DNA from: Gemmataceae bacterium
GTDB lineage: Bacteria; Planctomycetota; Planctomycetia; Gemmatales; Gemmataceae
Assembly: GCA_022616435.1 (NCBI GenBank)
Contig: JAKEET010000204.1
Coordinates: 1 to 38,309 of the forward strand
DNA length: 38,309 nucleotides
Direction: 5' to 3'
The notes below the pieces were generated by a model. It had not been told where the DNA came from. It saw only the letters and a list, made by a program, of their open reading frames with translations, and ran no database searches. Both the position numbers and the translations under genes were made by a program. Shown piece after piece: positions 23,915 through 32,780 of the stretch (its first letter is position 1; every line of letters begins with the position of its first letter).

Positions 23915-25693
23915 TCACGGGAGCTTTGCCGCGCCGGGCCCGTGTCGGGCAACCCAGTTGCGGATGTTGTTCAATCCCGCCTCCGTCACCCACCAAGGCC
24001 GTATCACGTTGTCGCCCAGCACGCGGAAATGTTTGTTCGAATCGCCGTAGCGCCCGAAGTAGTGACACCAGATTGCGTACTCCGTCCGCCGCCCGTGATC
24101 GTGGGGATGGTGCGTCAGGTATTCGTCGTAGACCGCTTCGACGGTCTCGCGCACGGCAGGCGCACGGAAAAACGGGCGCAAATGCTCAACGCGAAGTTGG
24201 GCAATGCGAACATAGGGTTCCGTCCCCAGCACCGTGATGCCCGCGCGCCAGTTTCGCGTGTCGCGGCAGGCTTTCCCGAAAGCGAGCAGCTCCTCAGCAG
24301 TGCCGCGCCACTTCGGATCGAGAAAGTCCATCTTGGCGGCACATGCCTCGCGGCTGTTGCCGTCGGCCTTGATCGCCCGTTCAAACCACAGCTCCATATC
24401 TTCGCGACTGCCGGTCAGCGCCATTGTGATCGTTATCATGCGGGTCGACGTCGCCGGATCGTCCGGCTGGATCTTCCAGGCTTGTTCCAGAGCCTCCTTC
24501 GCTTGCCCAAGCCGTTCCTTGAACTTCCGCCAACCTTCTTCAGTCACCGTGTTGGCAAGGCCTGATCCGCGCGCGTGCCAGGCATACCGAATGAAGAAAT
24601 CTCCTTTGACCTTGAGACGCAGCGCCTCGAGGGCCGGCGTTTTCGCCAGAAGCTTGTCAACGCGGTCAAAGCCAGCTTGATGGTCTCCTGCGAGTTTCCG
24701 ATACACCTCGATCCCCGAGCGGCAGGCTTCAAACCAATGAGCTTCGAGATCGGGGTTCCGGTCGTCCTCGGCCGCGCTCGTGGCGACGAGTGCCAACGCG
24801 GCGTCGGCCATCTCCCCGGCCTCCTTGAGCGCTTGGGGCGACGCTTGCGAGTCAGTGCAGCGATGGCTCGCGGCCTTCGAGAGGGCATTCATTCTCCGAA
24901 ACGCAGGGTAAGCGCTTTTCTTGAGCGCCAGAGCCGCATGAGTGTACCGTCGATCCAGCTCAGCGGGGCCAGGGTAGTTCGGAACGTACGAGGACCGGGC
25001 GAACAGGTAGTAAATCAGCGGATCTTCGCAGCCGGCGTCGCCAGCGTTCTTGGTCGCCGCATGGACCTCGTCGAGGCTGACGGCTGGATCAACCGCATGG
25101 CTGAAGAATCGGGCCGCCAAGTCCAGCGCCTGACGGGCCGCGGCGTCCCAGCGCGGGTCTTTCATGCCGACCTGATCGTAGGCGTGCCGCAGGGTCTTTT
25201 GATTCCAGGCGAGCATGTCGCGGTATCGTTGCGCTTGCCGCTCATGATCCTGCGGTATGGGAACGACCAGATCGTCACGCACCGTCAGGAGCGCCTTGAG
25301 TTCTTCCGGCAGCTCCGGCAATTCCGGTTCCAGAGGAGGCATTGGAACCTGGGGCTTCGCCTTCGGCATCTCGGGTGGCGCAACCGGCACAGCAGCCTGC
25401 GGGGGAATCTTGGGCAGCGGATCGGCGGGTCGCGGCGGTTGCGGGGCCCGGAGCCCGAAAAACCAGATGCCCGCGCCGGCCAGCGCCAACACGGGAATGC
25501 CGATGGTGAACGAGAGCAACCACCACACGTAGGAAGGGATCGATGATTGCTCATCGAGTTCGCTCTCAGGCAATCGAATCAGCCTGCCGCAGTCGGGATT
25601 CGGGCAGCGGACACGCTTGCCGTGCGCCGATGCTCGAACACGAACACGCGCGGCGCAGGCCGGACATTTTAGCACAATCTCGGCGCGGTTCAT
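23915..25693 (-). CDS. Zinc-ribbon membrane protein with DUF4034-like region
   Basis: A 592-residue protein. The N-terminus is a short zinc ribbon (Cys10, Cys13, Cys30, Cys35; CPAC and CPNPDC), then a transmembrane helix (about 54-78), a proline-rich linker, and a long helical C-terminal region. Within it, AIKADGNSREACAAKMDFL followed by PKWRGTAEELLAFGKACR resembles the DUF4034/TPR-like domain of planctomycetes. The N-terminal ribbon would be cytoplasmic and the C-terminal region outside. Function unknown; it may be a sensor or scaffold. Start ATG 25693 has GGAGGAG upstream. It is divergent from the amidohydrolase gene. Confidence 0.8.
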   Translation of the reverse strand: MNRAEIVLKCPACAARVRVRASAHGKRVRCPNPDCGRLIRLPESELDEQSSIPSYVWWLLSFTIGIPVLALAGAGIWFFGLRAPQPPRPADPLPKIPPQAAVPVAPPEMPKAKPQVPMPPLEPELPELPEELKALLTVRDDLVVPIPQDHERQAQRYRDMLAWNQKTLRHAYDQVGMKDPRWDAAARQALDLAARFFSHAVDPAVSLDEVHAATKNAGDAGCEDPLIYYLFARSSYVPNYPGPAELDRRYTHAALALKKSAYPAFRRMNALSKAASHRCTDSQASPQALKEAGEMADAALALVATSAAEDDRNPDLEAHWFEACRSGIEVYRKLAGDHQAGFDRVDKLLAKTPALEALRLKVKGDFFIRYAWHARGSGLANTVTEEGWRKFKERLGQAKEALEQAWKIQPDDPATSTRMITITMALTGSREDMELWFERAIKADGNSREACAAKMDFLDPKWRGTAEELLAFGKACRDTRNWRAGITVLGTEPYVRIAQLRVEHLRPFFRAPAVRETVEAVYDEYLTHHPHDHGRRTEYAIWCHYFGRYGDSNKHFRVLGDNVIRPWWVTEAGLNNIRNWVARHGPGAAKLP

Positions 25694-25923
25694 GGCTGAC
25701 TCCTCCTCTGTGCGGCATGCTGCTCAGGCCGGTCATGCCCATGCGCTCCAATCGGTTGATTTCTCCTTGCCGCTGAGATCAGTCTAGCCACGATCAAGCG
25801 GCAGTTCCAGTCATCGACATTGGCCGATGTCCTGCGCTGGCGGAGTGCACGCCGGATTTCGCTGGACGAGTTGCCCAAGCACGTTACGATGCGGCCAACG
25901 CCCCTATGAAGGAGACTCGATCC

Positions 25924-27309
25924 ATGCGTCAAACCCTGTGCGCGACATCCCTTGTTGCCATGCTGATGCCGGCCCTCGCTCCGGCTCAATCCACCCTCAT
26001 CACCCCCACCTTCCAAAAAATCAAAACCTACCTCGACGCCGTCCCCGCCATCGACACGCACGATCACCTCTGGCCGTTCGACAAGCTCCCCGGTTACGTC
26101 GAGACGGCCGAGGGCAAGGGGATGAACCTGGCCGGGCTGTGGCGGAACAGCTACCTGACGCGCATCCGGTCGATCACGCCGTGGCAGGCGGGGATGAAGT
26201 TCGACGACTGGTGGCAGAAGGCCAAGCACGATTTCGCCGACGTCCGGGCCGCCAGCTTCTACCGTTACCAGGCCGAGGCGATCCGCGACCTGTACGGCAT
26301 CGACTTCGACAAGATCACCGATGACCAGGCTCGCGATCTCAACCAGCGCATCTTCCGCAACTACGGCGACAAACGCTGGCTGTACGAGGTCGTCACCGAG
26401 AAGGCCAACATCGAGCTGATGTTCAACGATCCGTACTGGGCCCGCTTCGATTTCAAGAACGACTATCCGTTCACGGTCTTCGTCCTCAACGTCACCACCA
26501 TGGTGCAGGGCTTCCACCCGGCCGAGTTCAAGAGCGCCTTCGACAATCCGTACGAGTTTGCCAAGCAGAAGAACCTCAAGGTCGAGACGCTAGCCGATTA
26601 CCTCGTGCTGCTCGACATCCTGTTTCAAGAGGCCAAGCGCCGCGGGGCGGTGGTGCTGAAGACGACGCTGGCCTACCGCCGTTCGCTCACCTTCGAGCGC
26701 GTGCCGGCGGAACGGGCCGCCAAGGTCTTCGGCAAACGCCGCGAAGACGTGAGCGAGGCCGACATCACGGCCTTCGAGGACCACATCATGTGGCACCTGG
26801 CTGCCCTCTCCGCCAAGCACGAGCTGCCGTTCCAGATTCACACCGGCGACGCGCGTATCCAGGGCTCGAACCCGATGCTGCTCGTCGATTACATCGACGC
26901 CAACCCGAAGACGAAGTTCATCCTGTTCCACGGCGGCTACCCGTGGATCGGCGAGACCGGGGCGATCGCCATGAAGTACCCGACCCGCGTCTGGGTCGAT
27001 TCCTGCTGGCTGCCGACCATCAGCTATCACATGGCCAAGCGGGCGTTTCATGAATGGCTCGACGTGATGCCGTCGTCGAAGATCATGTGGGGGGCGGACT
27101 GCAACCATGCCGAGGGAATCTATGGGGCCACATTGTTCACGCGGCGTTGCCTGGCGGAGGTGTTGGCCGAACGCGTCGATCGCGGCGAGCTGCATTTGGA
27201 GCACGCGCAACGCATCGGCCGGCAGATCATGCGCGATAATGCGCTGGCGCTGTTTCCGTCGCTCAAGGAGCGGTTGTGGAAAGGCAAGGGGAAGGGGGCG
27301 GGGGAGTGA
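25924..27309 (+). CDS. Exported amidohydrolase-family protein
   Basis: A 461-residue TIM-barrel metal hydrolase with an N-terminal signal peptide (MRQTLCATSLVAMLMPALAPA). The first metal motif is IDTHDHLWPF; later PFQIHTGD, KFILFHGGYPW and MWGADCNHAEG give the expected strand-end ligands, with Asp in WGAD. It resembles the amidohydrolase_2/uronate-isomerase-like branch. The substrate is not known. I chose ATG 25924 since AAGGAG (25909-25914) lies nine bases upstream; the ATG at 25906 overlaps that site. It probably acts in the periplasm. Confidence 0.85.
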   Translation: MRQTLCATSLVAMLMPALAPAQSTLITPTFQKIKTYLDAVPAIDTHDHLWPFDKLPGYVETAEGKGMNLAGLWRNSYLTRIRSITPWQAGMKFDDWWQKAKHDFADVRAASFYRYQAEAIRDLYGIDFDKITDDQARDLNQRIFRNYGDKRWLYEVVTEKANIELMFNDPYWARFDFKNDYPFTVFVLNVTTMVQGFHPAEFKSAFDNPYEFAKQKNLKVETLADYLVLLDILFQEAKRRGAVVLKTTLAYRRSLTFERVPAERAAKVFGKRREDVSEADITAFEDHIMWHLAALSAKHELPFQIHTGDARIQGSNPMLLVDYIDANPKTKFILFHGGYPWIGETGAIAMKYPTRVWVDSCWLPTISYHMAKRAFHEWLDVMPSSKIMWGADCNHAEGIYGATLFTRRCLAEVLAERVDRGELHLEHAQRIGRQIMRDNALALFPSLKERLWKGKGKGAGE

Positions 27310-27339
27310 ACGGTTATTGGGTGAGTGCGACCTGCCATA

Positions 27340-27368
27340 TTGCATACTACTGTAAAAGGTAGTACAAT
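27340..27368 (+). promoter_or_regulatory. Toxin-antitoxin promoter with palindromic operator
   Basis: TTGCAT at 27340-27345, a 17-base spacer and TACAAT at 27363-27368 form a good promoter 18 bases ahead of the BrnT start. The palindrome TACTAC (27345-27350) and GTAGTA (27359-27364) spans the spacer and touches both hexamers, exactly where an autoregulating antitoxin would block polymerase. Confidence 0.7.
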
Positions 27369-27386
27369 GCCGATTGAAGGCGCTCG

Positions 27387-27713
27387 ATGACGCTTCATGA
27401 CAATTTCGAATGGGATGAAGACAAAGCGCGTCGGAACCGCAAGAAGCACGGGATCTCGTTCGATGAGGCCGCATTCGTGCTTGCGGATGAGGACGCAGAC
27501 AGATTTCACATCGAGGAGCTGGATGAGCAGCACAGTGCGGATGAGGATCGGTACATCACGACGGCCTCCCATCCGGGTGATCGTGCCGTCGTCATGATCA
27601 TCGCCTGGACGGACCGTTCCACCGACGATGCCAAGATCACGCGGATCATCAGTGTCCGCGCTGCGACAGCTGCGGAGAGGAGAAGGTATGCCAAGGAAAT
27701 CGCCGGAAGGTAG
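27387..27713 (+). CDS. brnT: BrnT-family toxin
   Basis: A 108-residue protein of the BrnT (DUF497) RelE-fold ribonuclease toxin family. The hallmark start FEWDEDKARRNRKKHGISFDEA is preserved in pattern, followed by a degenerate middle and the end RIISVRAATAAERRRY, which fits the family's RIISARxAxxxERRxY. The middle is longer than in typical BrnT (about 90 residues) because of an acidic stretch (ADEDADRFHIEELDEQHS). GAAGG lies six bases before the ATG. It overlaps the antitoxin gene by 26 bases. The product would cleave mRNA if free of antitoxin. Confidence 0.88.
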   Translation: MTLHDNFEWDEDKARRNRKKHGISFDEAAFVLADEDADRFHIEELDEQHSADEDRYITTASHPGDRAVVMIIAWTDRSTDDAKITRIISVRAATAAERRRYAKEIAGR

Positions 27714-28125
27714 ATTGGTGCGAAAATCGGCTCGGGACATTCCCGCGCCTTCTCAGCAGGACCTCGATCGGCTTCGTGCCGCAATGCACGGCCGTATCGA
27801 TACGAGCGACATACCGGAGCGAAAGAGATTTCAACGCCTCCAGCGCGACTCGGGCGGACGACTGCCGAAGCGCAAGAGCGTCATTCGCGAGGCAGTAGTG
27901 CGGGAAATGCGGCATCTTGACCTGACCGCATATCGACTGTGGAAACGGGCGCGGGCGCACTACCCCGCCTTGTCGCAATCCGCCGTCCATGAATTCCTCA
28001 AGGGCCAGCGGCAGCTCGAACTGCCATCGGTTGAAGCCTTGCTGGCCGCAGTTCATCTTCGGGTGGTGAGGCAGAAGCCGCCCAAGAAACCTGCGCCGCT
28101 CGCACGCGCCGACTCAGCCGTTTGA
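27688..28125 (+). CDS. Antitoxin with BrnA-like N-terminus and XRE-type helix-turn-helix
   Basis: A 145-residue protein starting at ATG 27688 inside the toxin gene, with GGAGAGGAGAAGG just upstream. The N-terminal part has RDIPAPSQQDLDRLRAA and IDTSDIPE, the pattern of BrnA (DUF4415) antitoxins. Instead of the usual ribbon-helix-helix C-terminus it has a longer basic linker and a helix-turn-helix-like end (LSQSAVHEFLKGQRQLELPS then VEALLAAVHLRVV), which resembles XRE regulators. I infer that it neutralises the toxin and represses the promoter at 27340-27368. The pairing is certain from the overlap; the domain swap is an inference from pattern. Confidence 0.8.
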   Translation: MPRKSPEGRLVRKSARDIPAPSQQDLDRLRAAMHGRIDTSDIPERKRFQRLQRDSGGRLPKRKSVIREAVVREMRHLDLTAYRLWKRARAHYPALSQSAVHEFLKGQRQLELPSVEALLAAVHLRVVRQKPPKKPAPLARADSAV

Positions 28126-28164
28126 GTCGCTTGCAGTCCTTTGCATCCGCGGCGGAGGTAACGT

Positions 28165-28190
28165 AGTATTGACTTGCAGTATTGACTTGC
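28165..28190. repeat. Two tandem 13-bp repeats upstream of the acyltransferase gene
   Basis: The unit AGTATTGACTTGC is repeated exactly at 28165-28177 and 28178-28190. Each copy contains TTGACT, a good -35 hexamer, so the duplication may supply alternative promoters; no clear -10 was found at the right distance. Confidence 0.6.
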
Positions 28191-28227
28191 AGTGCGTGTG
28201 GTTCGCACAGAGTCGGGGAGATCAGCG

Positions 28228-29475
28228 ATGCCGCCGTTTGTCGGTACGGCCAAAGATTCATCGACGGCGCCCACACCGACTGCGAGCTGCGGCGATCAGC
28301 CGACGAATGGGCAGGGGGCGGCGAATCGTCCTTGGGTCGAGGTCATCGACGATCCGGCCCGGCTTGCCGGCTACATCGACGCCTGGACTGAATTGGCCGC
28401 CCACGCCATCGAACCCAACATTTTCTACGAACCCTGGTTTGTCCTGCCGGCGCTGCGCACACTCGTGCCGGTCCCTCGCAACCTGTTGTTTCTCTTGGTC
28501 TTCGTGCCGGACAGCGACCCGGCCCGGCCACCCCGGCTGACGGCGTTCGTGCCTCTGGAGCGGCGGCGCCGGTACAAGCGCCTGCCGGTCTCCTATCTCC
28601 GACTGTGGAGTCACGAGCACTCGTATCTATATTCGCCGCTGATCCACAAGGACCACGCCCCCGAAAGCCTGGACGCGGTGTTTGATTGGCTGGACCACGA
28701 CCGCCGCAGCCGGCCGCTGGTGGAATGGCCGCTGTGCCTGGCGGAGGGGCCGCTGTATCGGCAGCTCGTGGACCTGTTTGGCCGCCGCGGCACCCTGACG
28801 TATGCCGCCGATCAGGTCACGCGCGCTTATTGCCGCCCGGGAGCGGATGCGGACGCGTACTTGAACGCCGCCCTGTCTTCGAACAAGCGCCGCGACTTGA
28901 ACCGCCGGCAGCGCAAGCTTGCCGAACAGGGCCAGGTCGAGTTCCGCGTGCTGCAGACTTCCGACGAGATCGCGGCCGGCTGCGAAGACTTTCTCCGCCT
29001 GGAGTCCGGCGGCTGGAAGGGCCGAACGGGAACCGCGCTGGCCGCGACGCCGGCCGGCCAGGAGTTCTTCCGCGCGGTCGTCCGCGAGGCGGGGGCCCGC
29101 GGCCAACTGCTGCTGCACGGGCTCTACCTCAATGGCCGGCCCATTGCGATGCGCACCACGTTCACGTCCGGCGCCGGCTCGTTCTTCTTCAAGCCCGCCT
29201 ATGACGAGGCCTTTGCCGCGTACTCGCCCGGCGTCCTGCTCGAGTTGGAGACGATCCGGCTCCTCCACGGCCACCCGACCGTTCGCTGGATGGATTCGTG
29301 CACTAGCCCCGGCAACGAGCTGCTCAACCAGCTCTGGCTCGACCGCGTCGCGGTGCAGACCCTGGTGACCGCAACCGAACACGGCCTGGGTCGGCTGACG
29401 GTCTCGCTGCTGCCGCTGCTGCGCTGGCTCAAGCGGAAGCTCGGCCGCCATCGGGGCAACTCTTTTCGCGACTGA
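28228..29475 (+). CDS. GNAT/CelD-like (BioF2-like) acyltransferase
   Basis: A 415-residue protein resembling the Acetyltransf_6/CelD group found with cellulose and exopolysaccharide gene clusters. Landmarks are EPNIFYEPWFVLPALR in the N-terminal half, NKRRDLNRRQRKLAEQG, then FLRLESGGWKGRTGTAL and the C-terminal MRTTFTSGAGSFFFKPAYDE with YSPGVLLELETIR. A soluble cytoplasmic GNAT-fold protein is expected; the acyl acceptor is unknown. Start ATG 28228 has GGGGAGA upstream; an upstream GTG at 28192 is less likely. It stands between the toxin-antitoxin pair and the RTX-like gene, which converges on it. Confidence 0.82.
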   Translation: MPPFVGTAKDSSTAPTPTASCGDQPTNGQGAANRPWVEVIDDPARLAGYIDAWTELAAHAIEPNIFYEPWFVLPALRTLVPVPRNLLFLLVFVPDSDPARPPRLTAFVPLERRRRYKRLPVSYLRLWSHEHSYLYSPLIHKDHAPESLDAVFDWLDHDRRSRPLVEWPLCLAEGPLYRQLVDLFGRRGTLTYAADQVTRAYCRPGADADAYLNAALSSNKRRDLNRRQRKLAEQGQVEFRVLQTSDEIAAGCEDFLRLESGGWKGRTGTALAATPAGQEFFRAVVREAGARGQLLLHGLYLNGRPIAMRTTFTSGAGSFFFKPAYDEAFAAYSPGVLLELETIRLLHGHPTVRWMDSCTSPGNELLNQLWLDRVAVQTLVTATEHGLGRLTVSLLPLLRWLKRKLGRHRGNSFRD

Positions 29476-29548
29476 GCAACAATCGAGAAGCAAGTGAACC
29501 GCTGGAGGGAGTGAGTCGACTCGCGCCGCGTCCAAAGAAAACAGAAAA

Positions 29549-29577
29549 GGGCCGGCACACACGATGTGCGCCGGCCC
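29549..29577 (-). terminator. Intrinsic terminator of the RTX-like gene
   Basis: Arms at 29549-29560 and 29566-29577 (GGGCCGGCACAC and its near-complement) pair at 11 of 12 positions with a 5-base loop. On the minus strand the stem is followed by a T-rich tract (TTTTCTGTTTTC), the standard Rho-independent form, just beyond the stop of the RTX-like gene. Confidence 0.85.
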
Positions 29578-29612
29578 CGGCGTTGCCAATCCCCCTGACT
29601 ATCCAGCAACGC

Positions 29613-32453
29613 CTACTGGATCACGATGTTGTCGCCCAGGCCGCCGTCGAGGATGTCGATCCCCAGGCCGCCGAGCAAGACGTCGTCGCCGTTGCCGCCG
29701 GTCAGGACGTCGGCCCCGTCGCTGCCGATCAGCACGTCGTTATCGTCGCCGCCGTTGGCCGTGAACTGGATCGTGCTCGCGCCCAGGGCGGACGCGTCCA
29801 CCACGTCGTCGCCGGCCAGGGCATTGACCGTCAGCCGATCGTTGGCGGCCTCGGCGCCGGTGATGTTGACCTGCACCGGCAGCCCCAGGAGCGAAACGCC
29901 CGCGGCGTCGCCGACCGCCAGCAGCACGTCGTCGCCGCTGGTGCCGTGGACGACGACATTGTCCGCGGCCGCGTCGCCGGCCCCGCCGACCGCCGCCAGG
30001 TTGAGGTTGACCTCGGTGATGTCGGTGCCGGAGAGGTCGTTGACGACGATGATGTCGGCGCCGCCCAGGGCGTTGAAGTCGATGCTTTCGACATCGTCCA
30101 GGTCCATCGTCACGGTGGCGATGTTGCGGAAGAAGATGACCCGCCCGCCGTTGGCGCTGATGGTGATCTCCTCGGCCACGTTGGCGCCGTTGAACAGCAT
30201 GGTGTCGAAGCCGTCCTGGCCTTCGAGCGTGTCGTTGTCGTCGCCGGGGTTCCACGTGAAGGTGTCGTCGCCGGCGCCCATGAGGGCCAGGTCGTTGCCG
30301 TCGCCGCCGTTGAAGAAGTCGTCGCCGGCCCCGCCGATGAGCACGTCGTCGCCGAGTCCGCCGTTGATCGTGAGCTGGATGCCGTCGGCCCCGAGCGTGC
30401 TCGCATCGGCGACGTCGTCCCCGCCCAGGGCATTGAGCGTCAGGCGGTCATTGGCCTGCTCCTGGAAGACGATGTTGACCGCGGCCTGAAGTCCGAAGAC
30501 ATTGACCCCGGCGGCGTCGCCGGTGGCCCCGAACGTGTCGTCCCCGTTGGTGCCGGTGATCGTGATCGTGTCCGCCGCGCCGTCGCCGCCGCCATTGGCG
30601 CCGCGCAGGTCGAGGGCGATCGACGTCATATCGGTGCCGCTCAGGTCGCCGACGATGATGTTGTCGGCGCCGTCCAGGGCCCGGAAGTCGATGGCCTCGA
30701 CGTCATTGAGGTCCATCGTCACGTTGGCCACGTCGCGGAAGAAGAGGACACGGCCGCCGTTGGCCAGGATGTTGACGTTCTCGCTGGCGCCCGAGCCGAA
30801 GAAGAGCATCGTGTCCACGCCGTCCTGGCCTTCGAGCGTGTCGTTGCCGTCGCCCGGGTCCCACTGGAAGACGTCGTCGCCGGCGCCCATGAGCGCCAGG
30901 TCGTTGCCGTTGTCGCCGAAGATGAAGTCGTTGCCGTCGCCGCCGAGGAACACGTCGGCCCCCTGGGAGCCGAGCAGTGCATCGTCGTTGGCGCCGCCGT
31001 CGATGGTCAGCTTGATGACGCCGGCCGGGAGCGTGGTCGCGGTCACGTCGTCGTTGCCGCCCAGCGCGTTGATGACCAGCGCATCGTCAGCCCCCTCGGC
31101 GTTGGCGATGTTCACCTGGGCCGGCAGCCCCAGCACCGCGACGGAGGTTCCCGCCCCGACGATGTCGATGACGTCGTCGCCGTTCGTGCCGTTCACGATA
31201 ACGACGTCGGCCGCGCCGTCGCCGGCCGTGCCGCCGATCGTCCCGGCCTGGTCGATGTTGATCTCGACCAGGTCCGTGCCGGACAGGTCGTTGACGGTGA
31301 CCGTGTCGGTGTTCCCCAGGGTGTTGAGGTCGATCGACTCGATGTCGTTGAGGTCCATGACGATGGTGCCCAGATTGCGCGTGAACCGCACTCGATCGCC
31401 GTTCGCTGATACTTCGAAGATTTCGGCGCCCGCCGAGCCGTTGAAGAGCATGGTGTCCGTGCCGTCCTGGCCTTCGACCGTATCGCTGCCGTCGCCCGGA
31501 TCCCACTGGAAGACGTCGTCGCCGGCGCCGAGGAACGCGACGTCGTTGCCCTGCTGGCCGTCGATGAAGTCATTGCCCTCGCCGCCGATCAGAACGTCGA
31601 TGCCGTTGCTGCCCAGGATGGTGTCGTTGCCGGCGCCGCCGTCCACGGTGATCTGGATCAGGGCTGCCAGGTTGCCGGTGGCCGAGAAGCTGTCATTGCC
31701 GCCATTGGCGTTGAGGACGACGTTCTCGGAGGTGCCGATGTCGATGGAGAAGGGCGCCGGATCGAGGCGATCGAAGCGGACGCGGGTTCCGTTGGCGGTG
31801 ACGGTGAACTGCTCGTCGCCGCCGCCGCCGTTGACCACGACCGTGTCGCTGCCGGCGCCGCCTTCGTTGAGGTCGGTGTCGTCGCCCGGGTTCCAGATCA
31901 TGGTGTCGTTGCCGGATTCGCCGAAGACGAGATCGTCAGCGTCGCCGCCAGTGAGCATGTCGTTCTCGCTGCCGCCGAACAGGAAGTCGAAGCCCCCTTT
32001 GCCGAGCAACGCGTCGTTGCCGCTCTGACCGAACAACATGTCGCCGCCGGCGCCGCCGGTGAGAACGTCATTGCCGGCGCCGCCGAACAGGTTGGCCCGC
32101 GGCAGGGCGCCGTTGGTTTCGTTGAGCGCGATGACGTCGTCGCCGCCCAGGCCGAAGACCTGGATCAGCGCGGTGTTGGCGACGCTGGGCGTCCCGCCCA
32201 CGATGTTGACGGCGCCGCCGTTGACCAGGATGGCGCCGGCCGCGTCGCGGCTGATTTCGATGTTGTTCGCTAGGGCGTCGCCCATCACGGTCAAGGCGCC
32301 GGTGCCGGCCGAGAACATGGCGGTGATCGCCGGGGCGATGCGCTCGGTCAAGTGCTCCAGGTCGGGGACGAAGCGCCACTTGCGAAGCAGCCGCCGCGCC
32401 GGCTGGGCGCCCGGCTGACGACGGCCAAGTTTCTTGAACAGTTTCGCGAACAT
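29613..32453 (-). CDS. RTX-type acidic calcium-binding repeat protein
   Basis: A 946-residue, very acidic protein. Start is ATG 32453, with GGAGG six bases upstream; a TTG precedes it. After a basic N-terminus is the motif LEHLTERIAPA, which I recognise as the planctomycete surface-protein N-terminal signature (LE.LE.R..PA). Then come about six nonapeptides of the GGxGxDxL type (GGAGNDVLTGGAGGDMLFG and relatives). The rest is three large repeats of about 203-214 residues, each carrying a line like VFQWDPGDGSDTVEGQDG and TMLF, plus a partial leading copy, and a final GGNGDDVLLGG block. Such glycine-Asp repeats bind calcium and fold outside the cell. It is likely secreted or surface-attached; no enzyme domain is seen. 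It converges with the acyltransferase gene across a good terminator. Confidence 0.85.
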   Translation of the reverse strand: MFAKLFKKLGRRQPGAQPARRLLRKWRFVPDLEHLTERIAPAITAMFSAGTGALTVMGDALANNIEISRDAAGAILVNGGAVNIVGGTPSVANTALIQVFGLGGDDVIALNETNGALPRANLFGGAGNDVLTGGAGGDMLFGQSGNDALLGKGGFDFLFGGSENDMLTGGDADDLVFGESGNDTMIWNPGDDTDLNEGGAGSDTVVVNGGGGDEQFTVTANGTRVRFDRLDPAPFSIDIGTSENVVLNANGGNDSFSATGNLAALIQITVDGGAGNDTILGSNGIDVLIGGEGNDFIDGQQGNDVAFLGAGDDVFQWDPGDGSDTVEGQDGTDTMLFNGSAGAEIFEVSANGDRVRFTRNLGTIVMDLNDIESIDLNTLGNTDTVTVNDLSGTDLVEINIDQAGTIGGTAGDGAADVVIVNGTNGDDVIDIVGAGTSVAVLGLPAQVNIANAEGADDALVINALGGNDDVTATTLPAGVIKLTIDGGANDDALLGSQGADVFLGGDGNDFIFGDNGNDLALMGAGDDVFQWDPGDGNDTLEGQDGVDTMLFFGSGASENVNILANGGRVLFFRDVANVTMDLNDVEAIDFRALDGADNIIVGDLSGTDMTSIALDLRGANGGGDGAADTITITGTNGDDTFGATGDAAGVNVFGLQAAVNIVFQEQANDRLTLNALGGDDVADASTLGADGIQLTINGGLGDDVLIGGAGDDFFNGGDGNDLALMGAGDDTFTWNPGDDNDTLEGQDGFDTMLFNGANVAEEITISANGGRVIFFRNIATVTMDLDDVESIDFNALGGADIIVVNDLSGTDITEVNLNLAAVGGAGDAAADNVVVHGTSGDDVLLAVGDAAGVSLLGLPVQVNITGAEAANDRLTVNALAGDDVVDASALGASTIQFTANGGDDNDVLIGSDGADVLTGGNGDDVLLGGLGIDILDGGLGDNIVIQ

Positions 32454-32780
32454 CAAAGGCCTCCACGCAGGTTTGAGAACAAGAATCTATCTGGAACGCG
32501 GTCGCTTCGATGGCGACGGTTGACGCGGACAGAAACGGAGTTCTAGCCCACGCCGATCACGATCGAAGCAACCTCACAACCCCCGGGACAACCGGAGCGC
32601 CGCCGCTGGGCGGGCGGCGGGTACAACAGGTCAATCCCGGCGGCGGCGCGGATCGGCCAAGAATTTCCGGCGACGCACGGGCTCCTCGGAAACGCTGTCC
32701 TTCGTTGTGCGAACCGTGTATTCTGGGATGAGCCGGCCTGCCGAGGTGGACGGCCGCAGCACGTTGGAAGGAAGGCGTCC
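32454..32780. other. Divergent intergenic region
   Basis: This 327-base gap separates the RTX-like gene (minus) and the CxxCH-LRR gene (plus), so it must contain promoters for both. The only recognisable signals are the two ribosome sites at the edges: GGAGG for the left gene and GGAAGGAAGG for the right one. I see no supported gene. Confidence 0.4.

Noticed and set aside
22479..24068. 529-codon minus-strand open frame
   Set aside because: It crosses three unrelated segments and matches none of their families in this frame.
29511..31409. 632-codon plus-strand open frame
   Set aside because: It is the antisense of the highly repetitive RTX-like gene; its Val/Asp-rich repeats mirror those of the real gene.
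29640..32100. Repeated units that might suggest a CRISPR array
   Set aside because: The repeats are coding (Gly-Asp nonapeptides and ~210-residue modules), with irregular spacing and no conserved direct repeat/spacer pattern.
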